Counted from the stretch's first letter, positions 1-5,333 are shown. The stretch: 8,588 nt of DNA from Pontimonas sp. (GCA_017852615.1 JAFMKX010000041.1:1-8588); one strand, 5' to 3'. Notes: a model not told the origin generated them from the sequence alone. Translations and numbers: made by a program.

Positions 1-127
1 GACGCATTTTCCCCGAAATGTGGGCAAGAACCTTGTGACCGTTGGTCAACTCCACCCGGAACATCGCATTGGGAAGGGCTTCGACTACCGAGCCTTCGAT
101 TTCGATGACGCCGTCTTTGTTGGCCAT
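1..127 (-). CDS. infA: Translation initiation factor IF-1, 5' part (cut by window edge)
   Basis: IF-1 is a small cytoplasmic OB-fold protein that binds the 30S A site during initiation, together with IF-2 and IF-3. Translating the minus strand from the ATG at 127 gives 42 residues starting MANKDGVIEIEGSVVEALPN and ending with HISGKMR. This is the standard N-terminal half of bacterial IF-1 (about 72-73 residues), including the conserved HISGKMR stretch; the C-terminal half lies beyond position 1. The start matches the usual actinobacterial start (MAKKDG type). The ribosome-binding site is poor: a GAGG lies only 2 bases before the ATG and overlaps the stop codon of a possible leader mini-ORF. 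The gene has its own predicted promoter about 90-115 bases upstream, so it probably heads an infA-led transcript (in relatives followed by rpmJ, rpsM, rpsK and rpoA, not visible here). Identification is essentially certain. Confidence 0.96.
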   Translation of the reverse strand, partial: MANKDGVIEIEGSVVEALPNAMFRVELTNGHKVLAHISGKMR

Positions 128-131
128 AGCC

Positions 132-167
132 TCATATCTTGTTGAAACGAATAACCGCACTGGTCAT
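132..167 (-). CDS. Possible 11-codon leader ORF upstream of infA
   Basis: An ATG at 167 opens a frame reading MTSAVIRFNKI and ends in TGA at 132-134, only 4 bases before the infA ATG. Its stop codon overlaps the GAGG that would serve as the infA ribosome-binding site (sequence TGAGGCTATG). If translated, terminating ribosomes could reinitiate at infA, which would compensate for the poor spacing of that site. Against it: no clear Shine-Dalgarno sequence precedes its own ATG, and an ORF this short can occur by chance. Confidence 0.2.
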   Translation of the reverse strand: MTSAVIRFNKI

Positions 168-180
168 GCGGGTGGAGTAG

Positions 181-200
181 AAAAGATCCGAAGGCCTTTT
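181..200 (-). promoter_or_regulatory. Small UUCG-capped hairpin in the infA leader
   Basis: The transcript would read AAAAGGCC-UUCG-GAUCUUUU. It can fold with four A-U pairs, a G-C, a G-U wobble, one C/A mismatch and a C-G pair closing a UUCG tetraloop. It lies about 10-30 bases after the predicted transcription start. UUCG loops closed by C-G are known to be unusually stable, but the stem itself is weak. It might stabilise the 5' end of the message or cause pausing; the function is unknown. Confidence 0.3.
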
Positions 201-215
201 TTACACCAATGAACA

Positions 216-244
216 ATCCTAGCCCGGCATCGTTGCCGGCACAA
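216..244 (-). promoter_or_regulatory. Predicted housekeeping sigma-factor promoter for infA
   Basis: On the minus strand the hexamer TTGTGC (239-244) is followed after exactly 17 bases by TAGGAT (216-221). This fits an actinobacterial SigA-type promoter well (-35 TTGnnn, -10 TAnnnT, 16-18 base spacer). The start of transcription would fall near position 210, leaving a leader of about 80 bases before the infA ATG. The -35 begins about 20 bases after the adk stop. A separate infA promoter after adk is plausible because this is the largest gap in the window. It is based on consensus matching only. Confidence 0.6.
224..239 (-). repeat. Perfect inverted repeat inside the infA promoter spacer
   Basis: CCGGCA-ACGA-TGCCGG on the minus strand is a perfect 6-base inverted repeat with a 4-base loop. 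It fills almost all of the spacer between the predicted -35 and -10. It could be an operator, or a weak RNA hairpin at the end of the adk message. No T-run follows, so it does not look like a typical intrinsic terminator. A chance palindrome in GC-rich DNA is also possible. Confidence 0.4.
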
Positions 245-263
245 GTCCCAATCTGGGCCCTAT

Positions 264-860
264 CTATGCTGGGGTAACACCAAGGGTCTGGAGACCCTCG
301 AGGATGCGCTGCGTGACCTCACTGATCTCGCCGATGCCATCAATCGCAACGACCAGACCCCGGGTGGTGTAGAGATCAATCAGGGGCGCAGTTTGCTCTT
401 GGTAGACCTCGAGACGGTGGCGAACGACGGATTCATCATCATCAGCCCGGCCCTGTTCAATGGCGCGCTTTTGCAACCGCTCCACTACGACATCAGGATC
501 CGCTACCAACTGCACGACGGCATTCATCGCCGCATCGTGCCCAGCCAGAAACGCATCTAAATGGCGCACCTGGTCCGTCGTGCGGGGGTACCCATCGAGC
601 AAAAATCCACCGGCGCAATCAGCCTGTTCGAGACGATCCGTAATCAAGTCGTTGGTGAGGGAATCGGGAACATTATCCCCGGCATCCATAAACGCCTTGG
701 CTTGGAGACCCAAAGGGGTTTCATGAGCAACGTTGTGGCGGAAAATATCACCCGTCGAGATGGCAGGAACATCGAACGTGGTCGAGAGAACACTGGCTTG
801 GGTGCCCTTACCCGCTCCAGGAGGTCCAATAAGAAGCAAGCGGGTGCCTGCGGCACTCAC
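264..860 (-). CDS. adk: Adenylate kinase, short-LID type
   Basis: Cytoplasmic enzyme catalysing ATP + AMP = 2 ADP. The 198-residue protein has the P-loop GPPGAGKG at residues 12-19, the NMP-binding segment with STGDIFR at 35-41, and the hallmark DGYPRT at 89-94. The LID is the short kind (RADDDES, 138-144, followed by RHRLEVY) with no zinc-binding cysteine insertion, as is usual in actinobacteria. The start is GTG at 860, which overlaps the secY stop in the form GTGA; a GAGGGG lies 8 bases upstream inside secY, so translation is probably coupled. The location directly after secY is the classic secY-adk arrangement. The stop TAG is followed by 136 bases and then infA. The map gene often found at this spot is absent. 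Confidence 0.96.
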   Translation of the reverse strand: MSAAGTRLLLIGPPGAGKGTQASVLSTTFDVPAISTGDIFRHNVAHETPLGLQAKAFMDAGDNVPDSLTNDLITDRLEQADCAGGFLLDGYPRTTDQVRHLDAFLAGHDAAMNAVVQLVADPDVVVERLQKRAIEQGRADDDESVVRHRLEVYQEQTAPLIDLYTTRGLVVAIDGIGEISEVTQRILEGLQTLGVTPA

Positions 861-2179
861 TTAAGCAACCCCTCGTAGTGACGTTGCTGCAGCTGGGAAT
901 CAATCTGCTTGACCGTGTCTAGACCCACACCCACGATGATCAAAATGCTGGCACCACCAAAGGGGAAGTTCTGATTCGCGTTCACCGTCGCCAGAGCGAT
1001 CAGAGGTATCAACGCCACCAGACCCAAATACAAGGAACCCGGCAGGGTGATTCTGGTCAACACGTAGTCGAGGTATTCCGCAGTGGGACGCCCAGCACGA
1101 ATACCGGGGATAAAGCCGCCATAGCGCTTCATGTTGTCGGCAACCTCTTCGGGGTTGAAGATAATCGCGACATAGAAATACGTGAACCCGACAATCAACA
1201 AGAAGTAGATCGCCATGTAGACGGGGTTATCGCCCGAGGTCAGGTTGTTCTGAATCCACACCACCCATTCAGGGGTGGAGCCACCGGCGCCCACCTGGTT
1301 GAACTGGGCGAGCAATGCGGGCAGATACAACAGCGACGAGGCAAAGATCACCGGAATAACACCGGCCATGTTCACCTTGATGGGGATATAAGTGTTGGTT
1401 CCGCCATAGGTGCGACGGCCCACCATGCGCTTGGCGTACTGAACCGGGACGCGACGCTGAGACTGCTCAACGAAGACCACGAGGCCCATAATGACGATTC
1501 CCACAGCCAAGACGATGAGGAAGATTTCAAAGCCCTCGGTCTGAGCGATGGCCCACAGGGACGAGGGGAAGGTTGCGGCAATAGAGACGAAAATGAGCAA
1601 CGACATTCCATTACCCACACCACGCTCAGTGATCATTTCGCCCATGAACATGATCAGCCCGGTTCCCGCGGTCATAGTGATGACCATCAGCATGATGGCG
1701 TACCAGGTGTCATTAGAGAGCAACTGGTTACAGGCTGGCACTCCGGAGCTACCAAAGAGTGCACCGCTTCGGGCAACCGTAATCAAGGTTGTCGACTGAA
1801 GCAGCGCCAAACCAATGGTCATGTAGCGGGTGTACTGGGTGAGCTTGCTCTGACCAGCCTGGCCTTCTTTATGCAGGGCTTCAAAGTGAGGGATCACCAC
1901 GCGCAGGAGCTGCGTGATAATCGACGCTGTGATGTAGGGCATGATGCCCAAGGCAAAAATGGAGAGCTGCAGAAGAGCGCCACCACTAAAGAGGTTGATC
2001 AGTTCATACAAACCCGCAGTATCGCCCGTTCCAGCCAAACACTGCTGAACGTTGCGGTAGTCCACAAAGGGGGCGGGGATGAAAGAGCCCAAGCGAAAGA
2101 GACCGACGACGAAAAGTGTGAAACCAATCTTTCGACGCAAATCCGGAGTCCGGAATATTCTCCCTAACGCACTGAACAC
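857..2179 (-). CDS. secY: Protein translocase subunit SecY
   Basis: SecY is the pore-forming subunit of the SecYEG channel, which moves unfolded proteins across, and inserts membrane proteins into, the cytoplasmic membrane; SecA or the ribosome docks on its cytoplasmic loops. The 440 residues match the family length. The pattern of about ten hydrophobic helices is visible, the first at about 18-36 and others near 70-92, 118-136, 160-180, 190-212, 217-237, 271-291, 320-341, 378-398 and 409-420. Conserved pieces include GIMPYITASIITQLL (78-92), GEMITERGVGNG (180-191), QRRVPVQYAKR (241-251), NMAGVIPVIFASS (270-282) and FNPEEVADNMKRYGG (341-355). The start is GTG at 2179, giving MFSALGRIFRTPDLRRK as in actinobacterial homologues, and AGGAGG sits 5 bases upstream. 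The stop overlaps adk by 4 bases (GTGA). A 97-base gap with two hairpins separates it from rplO. Confidence 0.97.
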   Translation of the reverse strand: MFSALGRIFRTPDLRRKIGFTLFVVGLFRLGSFIPAPFVDYRNVQQCLAGTGDTAGLYELINLFSGGALLQLSIFALGIMPYITASIITQLLRVVIPHFEALHKEGQAGQSKLTQYTRYMTIGLALLQSTTLITVARSGALFGSSGVPACNQLLSNDTWYAIMLMVITMTAGTGLIMFMGEMITERGVGNGMSLLIFVSIAATFPSSLWAIAQTEGFEIFLIVLAVGIVIMGLVVFVEQSQRRVPVQYAKRMVGRRTYGGTNTYIPIKVNMAGVIPVIFASSLLYLPALLAQFNQVGAGGSTPEWVVWIQNNLTSGDNPVYMAIYFLLIVGFTYFYVAIIFNPEEVADNMKRYGGFIPGIRAGRPTAEYLDYVLTRITLPGSLYLGLVALIPLIALATVNANQNFPFGGASILIIVGVGLDTVKQIDSQLQQRHYEGLLK

Positions 2180-2184
2180 ATCAT

Positions 2185-2190
2185 CCTCCT
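2185..2190 (-). promoter_or_regulatory. Ribosome-binding site AGGAGG that fixes the secY start
   Basis: A perfect AGGAGG is followed by ATGAT and then the GTG start of secY. The two ATG codons closer to it (2184 and 2181) are in another frame and run into TAG after six codons (2164-2166), so only the GTG at 2179 yields SecY. The spacing of 5 bases is best for that GTG. Confidence 0.75.
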
Positions 2191-2191
2191 G

Positions 2192-2213
2192 CCAGGTGCC
2201 TCAAGGCACGTGG
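2192..2213 (-). promoter_or_regulatory. Hairpin immediately upstream of the secY ribosome-binding site
   Basis: Minus-strand CCA-C-GTGCC-TTGA-GGCAC-C-TGG forms 5 perfect pairs, a C/C mismatch, then 3 more pairs around a TTGA loop. It ends one base before the AGGAGG site of secY. Its closeness suggests a role in setting ribosome access or RNA stability, but this is inference from folding by eye. Confidence 0.4.
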
Positions 2214-2231
2214 TCTCGAGCTTACCCTTTA

Positions 2232-2269
2232 GGCCGCTGTGTCAGAAAGTCGATTTCTGACACAGGGCC
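2232..2269 (-). promoter_or_regulatory. Strong hairpin in the rplO-secY gap
   Basis: CTGTGTCAGAAA and TTTCTGACACAG are perfect 12-base complements around the 5-base loop TCGAC. With one bulged base the stem continues by GGCC/GGCC to about 16 pairs. It begins 7 bases after the rplO stop. No U-run follows it on the minus strand (the next bases are TAAAGGG), so it is not a standard intrinsic terminator. More likely roles are 3'-end protection of the ribosomal-protein message, an RNase processing site, or partial attenuation before secY. Confidence 0.6.
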
Positions 2270-2276
2270 GCCGTGG

Positions 2277-3086
2277 TTATTCCTTGATGGCGCCGCCGGC
2301 TTTGACAATTTTGTCCATAGCCTGCGCTGACACTTTGTCGACGGTGACGGTGAGGGCGACGCTGAGGTCACCTTCGGCCAAAACCTTGACTTTTTGGTTC
2401 TTGCGGACCGCACCCTTGGCAACGAGATCACTCACGGTGACCTCTCCACCCTTGGGGTAGAGCTCGCCGAGGCGTCCCACGTTGACTACCTGGTATTCCA
2501 CGCGGAAAGGGTTCTTGAACCCGCGAAGCTTCGGAGCACGCATCACCGAAGTGAGCTGGCCACCTTCGAAACCGGGGCGCACTTGGTAGCGAGCCTTGGT
2601 TCCCTTGGTTCCACGTCCCGCAGTCTTACCCTTGGAACCTTCACCACGACCCACGCGGGTCTTAGCCTTCTTAGCACCAGGAGCGGGACGCAAGTGGTGC
2701 AACTTCACCACGCTGGCTCGCGCAGGTGCATCGGCTTTAGGAGCAGCCTTCTTCGTCGCAGGCTTTGCCGCAGTCTTAGCTACAGGAGCTTCGCTCTTGT
2801 CAGCAGCTGGCTTGGCTGGCGCCTTAGCCGCTGGCTTAGCAGCAGCTTTCGCAGGGGCTTTAGGAGCAGCGGCTGTGGCAGCAGGTGCCTTCGCAGCGGG
2901 CTTCTTAGCCGCAGGAGCTTTAGCAGCAGCTGTTTTTGCTGCAGGAGCCTTAGCTGGGGTGGCCTTCGCGGCACCGGCTTTGGCAGCGGCAGGCTTTGCG
3001 GCTGGCTTCTTCGCTGCAGCAGGCTTTGCCGCAGCATCCTTCTTGGCTGCTGGCTTCTTTGCAGCTGGCTTCTTTTCTTCAGCCAT
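2277..3086 (-). CDS. rplO: 50S ribosomal protein L15 with long Ala/Lys/Pro-rich N-terminal extension
   Basis: L15 (uL15) binds 23S rRNA late in 50S assembly. Residues about 126-269 are a complete L15 domain: VKLHHLRPAPGAKKAKTRVG, then the glycine-rich GRGEGSKGKTAGRGTKGTKAR region, PGFEGGQ (171-177) and the end DKIVKAGGAIKE. Residues 1-125 are almost entirely Ala, Lys and Pro (29 Lys, 1 Arg, about 6 acidic residues), a disordered, strongly basic tail like those of histone H1 or mycobacterial HupB. A usual L15 has about 145-150 residues, so this is nearly twice as long. The long start is supported: ATG at 3086 overlaps the rpmD stop as TAATG, and GAGGAG lies 8 bases upstream. GTG codons at residues 126-127 could give a short product but have no evident ribosome-binding site. 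The L15 identity is certain; the role of the tail is unknown (extra rRNA or nucleic-acid contacts are a guess). Confidence 0.95.
   Translation of the reverse strand: MAEEKKPAAKKPAAKKDAAAKPAAAKKPAAKPAAAKAGAAKATPAKAPAAKTAAAKAPAAKKPAAKAPAATAAAPKAPAKAAAKPAAKAPAKPAADKSEAPVAKTAAKPATKKAAPKADAPARASVVKLHHLRPAPGAKKAKTRVGRGEGSKGKTAGRGTKGTKARYQVRPGFEGGQLTSVMRAPKLRGFKNPFRVEYQVVNVGRLGELYPKGGEVTVSDLVAKGAVRKNQKVKVLAEGDLSVALTVTVDKVSAQAMDKIVKAGGAIKE
2847..3071 (-). repeat. Degenerate 15-base (pentapeptide) repeat array encoding the L15 tail
   Basis: Counting from residue 6 of RplO, lysine occupies every fifth position (6, 11, 16 and so on to 76), except Thr at 71. This gives 15 units of the type KPAAK, KPAAA, KAPAA, KKPAA. 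After residue 76 the spacing tightens to four (Lys 76, 80, 84, 88, 92). At DNA level the 15-base units are divergent, and all four Ala codons (GCA, GCC, GCG, GCT) are mixed. This suggests an old array kept for its amino-acid pattern rather than a recent tandem duplication. Confidence 0.75.
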
Positions 3087-3271
3087 TAGTCAATCTCCTC
3101 GACCTTCACCAGGTGTGCGACGGTGCGCACATACCCGCGATTTACAGACGTATCTTCACGGACGACGGAGTCGCCGATTCTTTTGAGCCCCAAGCTGCGA
3201 ATGGTTTCGCGCATGTTGGGCTTTTCGCTGATCAGTGACTTGATTTGAGTCACTTTGAGCTGCTTAGCCAT
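3086..3271 (-). CDS. rpmD: 50S ribosomal protein L30
   Basis: Small 23S rRNA-binding protein of the large subunit. The 61 residues cover the whole bacterial L30 fold: an N-terminal strand (QLKVTQIKSLIS), the helix with RETIRSLGLKRIGDSV (about 21-36), and the C-terminal strand GYVRTVAHLVKVEEID. Length is normal for the short bacterial form. Its ATG shares one base with the rpsE stop (TAATG) and its own TAA shares one base with the rplO ATG, so it is tightly coupled on both sides. The order rpsE-rpmD-rplO is the standard spc order. It carries no extra tail, unlike its neighbours. Confidence 0.96.
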   Translation of the reverse strand: MAKQLKVTQIKSLISEKPNMRETIRSLGLKRIGDSVVREDTSVNRGYVRTVAHLVKVEEID

Positions 3272-3954
3272 TAGACACCTGCCTTTGCTGCCACTTGGGC
3301 TTCTGCTTCGGCACGAATCAAGTGTGCAGGAGCCATGTCTTCGAATTCCACGTCACGACGGGCCGCAACAGCGCGAGGCTCTTCGAGCATCTTGAGGGCT
3401 GCGACTGTGGCGTGAACGATGTTGAGGGTGTTGGAGGAACCCAACGACTTGCTCAAGACATCGTGAATACCGGCACATTCCAAGACGGCACGCACGGGAC
3501 CACCGGCGATAACACCGGTACCGGGCGTTGCGGGGCGCAAGAGTACGACACCGGCAGCTGCCTCACCCTGAACAGGGTGGGGAATGGTCTGTGCGACGCG
3601 GGGCACCTTGAAGAAGTTCTTCTTAGCGTCCTCGACACCCTTGGAGATAGCGGTAGGGACCTCGCGGGCCTTGCCGTATCCCACGCCAACCATGCCGTTA
3701 CCGTCTCCGACAACCACCAGGGCGGTGAAGCTGAAGCGACGACCACCCTTGACGACCTTGGAAACACGGTTGATGGTCACCACGCGCTCGAGGAACTGAC
3801 TCTTCTCAGTCTCGCGCACACCACGCTCACGCGCGTTGGGGTTACGTTCGCGACTACCACGGCGGGCCTCGCGAGGCTCGTTGCTGATGTCAGCCTCGGG
3901 CGTCGCAGGTGCGGCCTCGACCACGGGGGTCTCTTCCTTGACTTCTTCGCTCAC
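3271..3954 (-). CDS. rpsE: 30S ribosomal protein S5
   Basis: S5 (uS5) sits at the mRNA entry side of the 30S subunit and contributes to decoding accuracy. The 227 residues contain the double-stranded-RNA-binding-like N-domain from about residue 51 (SQFLERVVTINRVSKVVKGG; FTALVVVGDGNGMVGVGYGK at 77-95) and the C-domain with LLRPATPGTGVIAGGPVRAV (138-157) and SKSLGSSN (168-175). A Glu/Arg-rich N-terminal extension of about 50 residues precedes the domain; such extensions are common in actinobacterial S5 (the E. coli protein has 167 residues). The start is GTG at 3954, overlapping the rplR stop as GTGA, with a purine-rich GAGAGAG upstream. The next gene, rpmD, overlaps by one base (TAATG). Confidence 0.96.
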   Translation of the reverse strand: MSEEVKEETPVVEAAPATPEADISNEPREARRGSRERNPNARERGVRETEKSQFLERVVTINRVSKVVKGGRRFSFTALVVVGDGNGMVGVGYGKAREVPTAISKGVEDAKKNFFKVPRVAQTIPHPVQGEAAAGVVLLRPATPGTGVIAGGPVRAVLECAGIHDVLSKSLGSSNTLNIVHATVAALKMLEEPRAVAARRDVEFEDMAPAHLIRAEAEAQVAAKAGV

Positions 3955-4319
3955 AGTTTCAATCCACTCTCTCGTGCGCCATCCGCAATGGCTGCGACTC
4001 GTCCGGCGTAACGGTTACCACCGCGGTCAAAGACAACCTGGGTGATCCCAGCCTTCTTTGCACGCTCGGCGACCATTTCACCAATCTTCTTGGCTTTGGC
4101 TGTCTTGTCTCCGGAGAAAGCACGCATATCTGCTTCCATCGTGGACGCTGACACCAGGGTGTGACCCACGGCGTCGTTGACGACCTGGACAAAGACGTGG
4201 CGAGCAGATCGCGTGACCACCATGCGAGGCATGGCCTCGGTGCCGACAATCTTCTTGCGAAGTCTCGTGTGACGACGATCTCTCGCCGCAGAACGACTCT
4301 TACCTCTAACGAACGCCAT
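3951..4319 (-). CDS. rplR: 50S ribosomal protein L18
   Basis: L18 (uL18) binds 5S rRNA and, with L5, anchors it in the central protuberance of the 50S subunit. The 122-residue sequence has the basic N-terminus (RGKSRSAARDRRHTRLRKKI) and the conserved core RHVFVQVVND (40-49). It ends with the diagnostic VVFDRGGNRYAGRVAAIADG (95-114) and ARESGLKL. Length is typical. The ATG at 4319 follows the rplF stop by two bases, and its TGA overlaps the GTG of rpsE by four bases, indicating coupled translation. Nothing is unusual. Confidence 0.96.
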   Translation of the reverse strand: MAFVRGKSRSAARDRRHTRLRKKIVGTEAMPRMVVTRSARHVFVQVVNDAVGHTLVSASTMEADMRAFSGDKTAKAKKIGEMVAERAKKAGITQVVFDRGGNRYAGRVAAIADGARESGLKL

Positions 4320-4321
4320 GT

Positions 4322-4858
4322 TTACTTACCACTCTTTCCGGCCTTGCGGCGGACCTGTTCGCCGGCGTAGCGCACACCCTTGCCCTTATAAGGCTCAGGC
4401 TTGCGAAGTTTGCGAATGTTGGCAGCAACTTCACCAACAGCTTGCTTGTCGATACCACTTACGGTCAGCTTGTCGTTGCCCTCTACGGTCAACGTGATGC
4501 CAGCCGGTGGTTCGACCGTGATGGAGTGGGAATATCCGAGGGATAGTTCCACACCCTGACCTTTGGAAGCCAGACGGTAACCAGTTCCCACGACCTCGAG
4601 TGACTTCTGGAAGCCCTCGGTCACACCCAGAATCTGGTTGTTGATCAGGGTCCTGGTCAAACCGTGGAGAGAACGCGATGCGCGCTCGTCATCGGGACGG
4701 GTAACAATGACTTGATTGTCCACCATGGTGGCCTCAATGGGCTCCTTGACGGTGAGTGCAAGCTCACCCTTAGGACCCTTGACGGCAACATGCTGACCGT
4801 CAATGGTGACGGTTACTCCCGAGGGAATATCAATGGGCATACGACCAATACGTGACAT
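4322..4858 (-). CDS. rplF: 50S ribosomal protein L6
   Basis: L6 (uL6) binds 23S rRNA near the factor-binding site used by EF-G and EF-Tu. The 178 residues form the usual duplicated fold: the first domain starts with SRIGRMPIDIPSGVTV, and the second covers about residues 82-178. The family signature PEPYKGKGVRYAGE is at 154-167, and the basic end is QVRRKAGKSGK. Length matches the family (about 177). The ATG at 4858 lies six bases after the rpsH stop. The ribosome-binding site is weak (GGTG about 7 bases upstream), so ribosomes may arrive by coupling from rpsH. rplR follows after two bases. Confidence 0.96.
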   Translation of the reverse strand: MSRIGRMPIDIPSGVTVTIDGQHVAVKGPKGELALTVKEPIEATMVDNQVIVTRPDDERASRSLHGLTRTLINNQILGVTEGFQKSLEVVGTGYRLASKGQGVELSLGYSHSITVEPPAGITLTVEGNDKLTVSGIDKQAVGEVAANIRKLRKPEPYKGKGVRYAGEQVRRKAGKSGK

Positions 4859-4864
4859 TTCAGA

Positions 4865-5263
4865 TCACCATACGTAGGCGAGGATTTCCCCACCCACGCC
4901 TTTCTTGGACGCTTCGCGGTCGGTCAAAAGACCTGACGAAGTGGACAAAATGGCGACACCCAAACCACCGTGAACAGTGGGGATTTCGTTCGACTTTGCG
5001 TACACCCGAAGACCAGGCTTGGACACGCGCTTAATGCCCACAATGGAGCGCTCGCGGTTGGGGCCATACTTCAGCGACAACGTCAGAGACTTACCCACGC
5101 GGGCATCCTCTACCTTCCAGCTACCGATGTAGCCTTCACGCTGCAAGATTTCAGCAATATGCGTTTTCAAATTGGAACTAGGCATCGACACGTTGTCGTG
5201 GTGCGCCTGGTTCGCATTACGCAGTCTGGTCAGCATGTCTGCGACCGGATCTGTCATGGTCAT
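4865..5263 (-). CDS. rpsH: 30S ribosomal protein S8
   Basis: S8 (uS8) binds helix 21 of 16S rRNA and is a primary assembly protein; in E. coli it also represses the spc operon by binding its mRNA near rplE. Here 132 residues start MTMTDPVADMLTRLRNANQA, the standard actinobacterial start. The C-terminal family signature STSSGLLTDREASKKGVGGE lies at 107-126 and the protein ends ILAYVW. The ATG at 5263 is preceded by an AAGAGA stretch, a modest ribosome-binding site. The gene follows a 70-base gap after rplE, one of the few gaps in this cluster, where other actinobacteria carry an S14 gene. Confidence 0.96.
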   Translation of the reverse strand: MTMTDPVADMLTRLRNANQAHHDNVSMPSSNLKTHIAEILQREGYIGSWKVEDARVGKSLTLSLKYGPNRERSIVGIKRVSKPGLRVYAKSNEIPTVHGGLGVAILSTSSGLLTDREASKKGVGGEILAYVW

Positions 5264-5296
5264 GGGTGTTTCTCTTTTCTCTGGCCGGTTTCGACT

Positions 5297-5310
5297 CCAG
5301 GGGCACCTGG
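5297..5310 (-). promoter_or_regulatory. Small hairpin in the rplE-rpsH gap
   Basis: CCAGG-TGCC-CCTGG on the minus strand is a perfect 5-base inverted repeat around a 4-base loop. It sits in the 70-base gap (5264-5333) between the rplE stop and the rpsH start. No coding sequence, U-run or clear promoter was found in this gap. An S8-binding or processing element is conceivable at this place by analogy with spc regulation in E. coli, but the sequence does not show it. Confidence 0.25.
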
Positions 5311-5333
5311 GCCGACCTTGCTAGTTAGGGCCC

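Noticed and set aside
224..239. Intrinsic terminator after adk.
   Set aside because: The stem is only 6 bp with no U-run; its position between -35 and -10 suggests a promoter-associated palindrome instead.
2219..2245. Possible secY promoter, CTGACA (2240-2245) and TAAGCT (2219-2224).
   Set aside because: The spacer is only 15 bases, and the -35-like sequence is simply part of the hairpin stem; too weak to list as a promoter.
2232..2269. Rho-independent terminator after rplO.
   Set aside because: The stem is strong but no U-run follows on the transcribed strand, and secY-adk downstream has no convincing promoter of its own.
2706..2711. Internal GTG-GTG at L15 residues 126-127 as the real start, leaving the extension untranslated.
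   Set aside because: No Shine-Dalgarno sequence precedes it, whereas the ATG at 3086 has GAGGAG and a TAATG overlap. The upstream frame is open and clearly shaped at protein level.
2394..3186. Long plus-strand frames opposite rplO (2394..3089 and 2596..3186).
   Set aside because: They are open only because the Ala/Lys/Pro repeat gives few stop codons on the other strand. Their products are low-complexity Ser/Leu/Arg or Ala/Gly/Phe strings with no recognisable domain.
3295..4011. 238-codon plus-strand frame opposite rpsE and the end of rplR.
   Set aside because: It is a complete shadow of conserved S5 coding sequence, with no own family resemblance or start signal.
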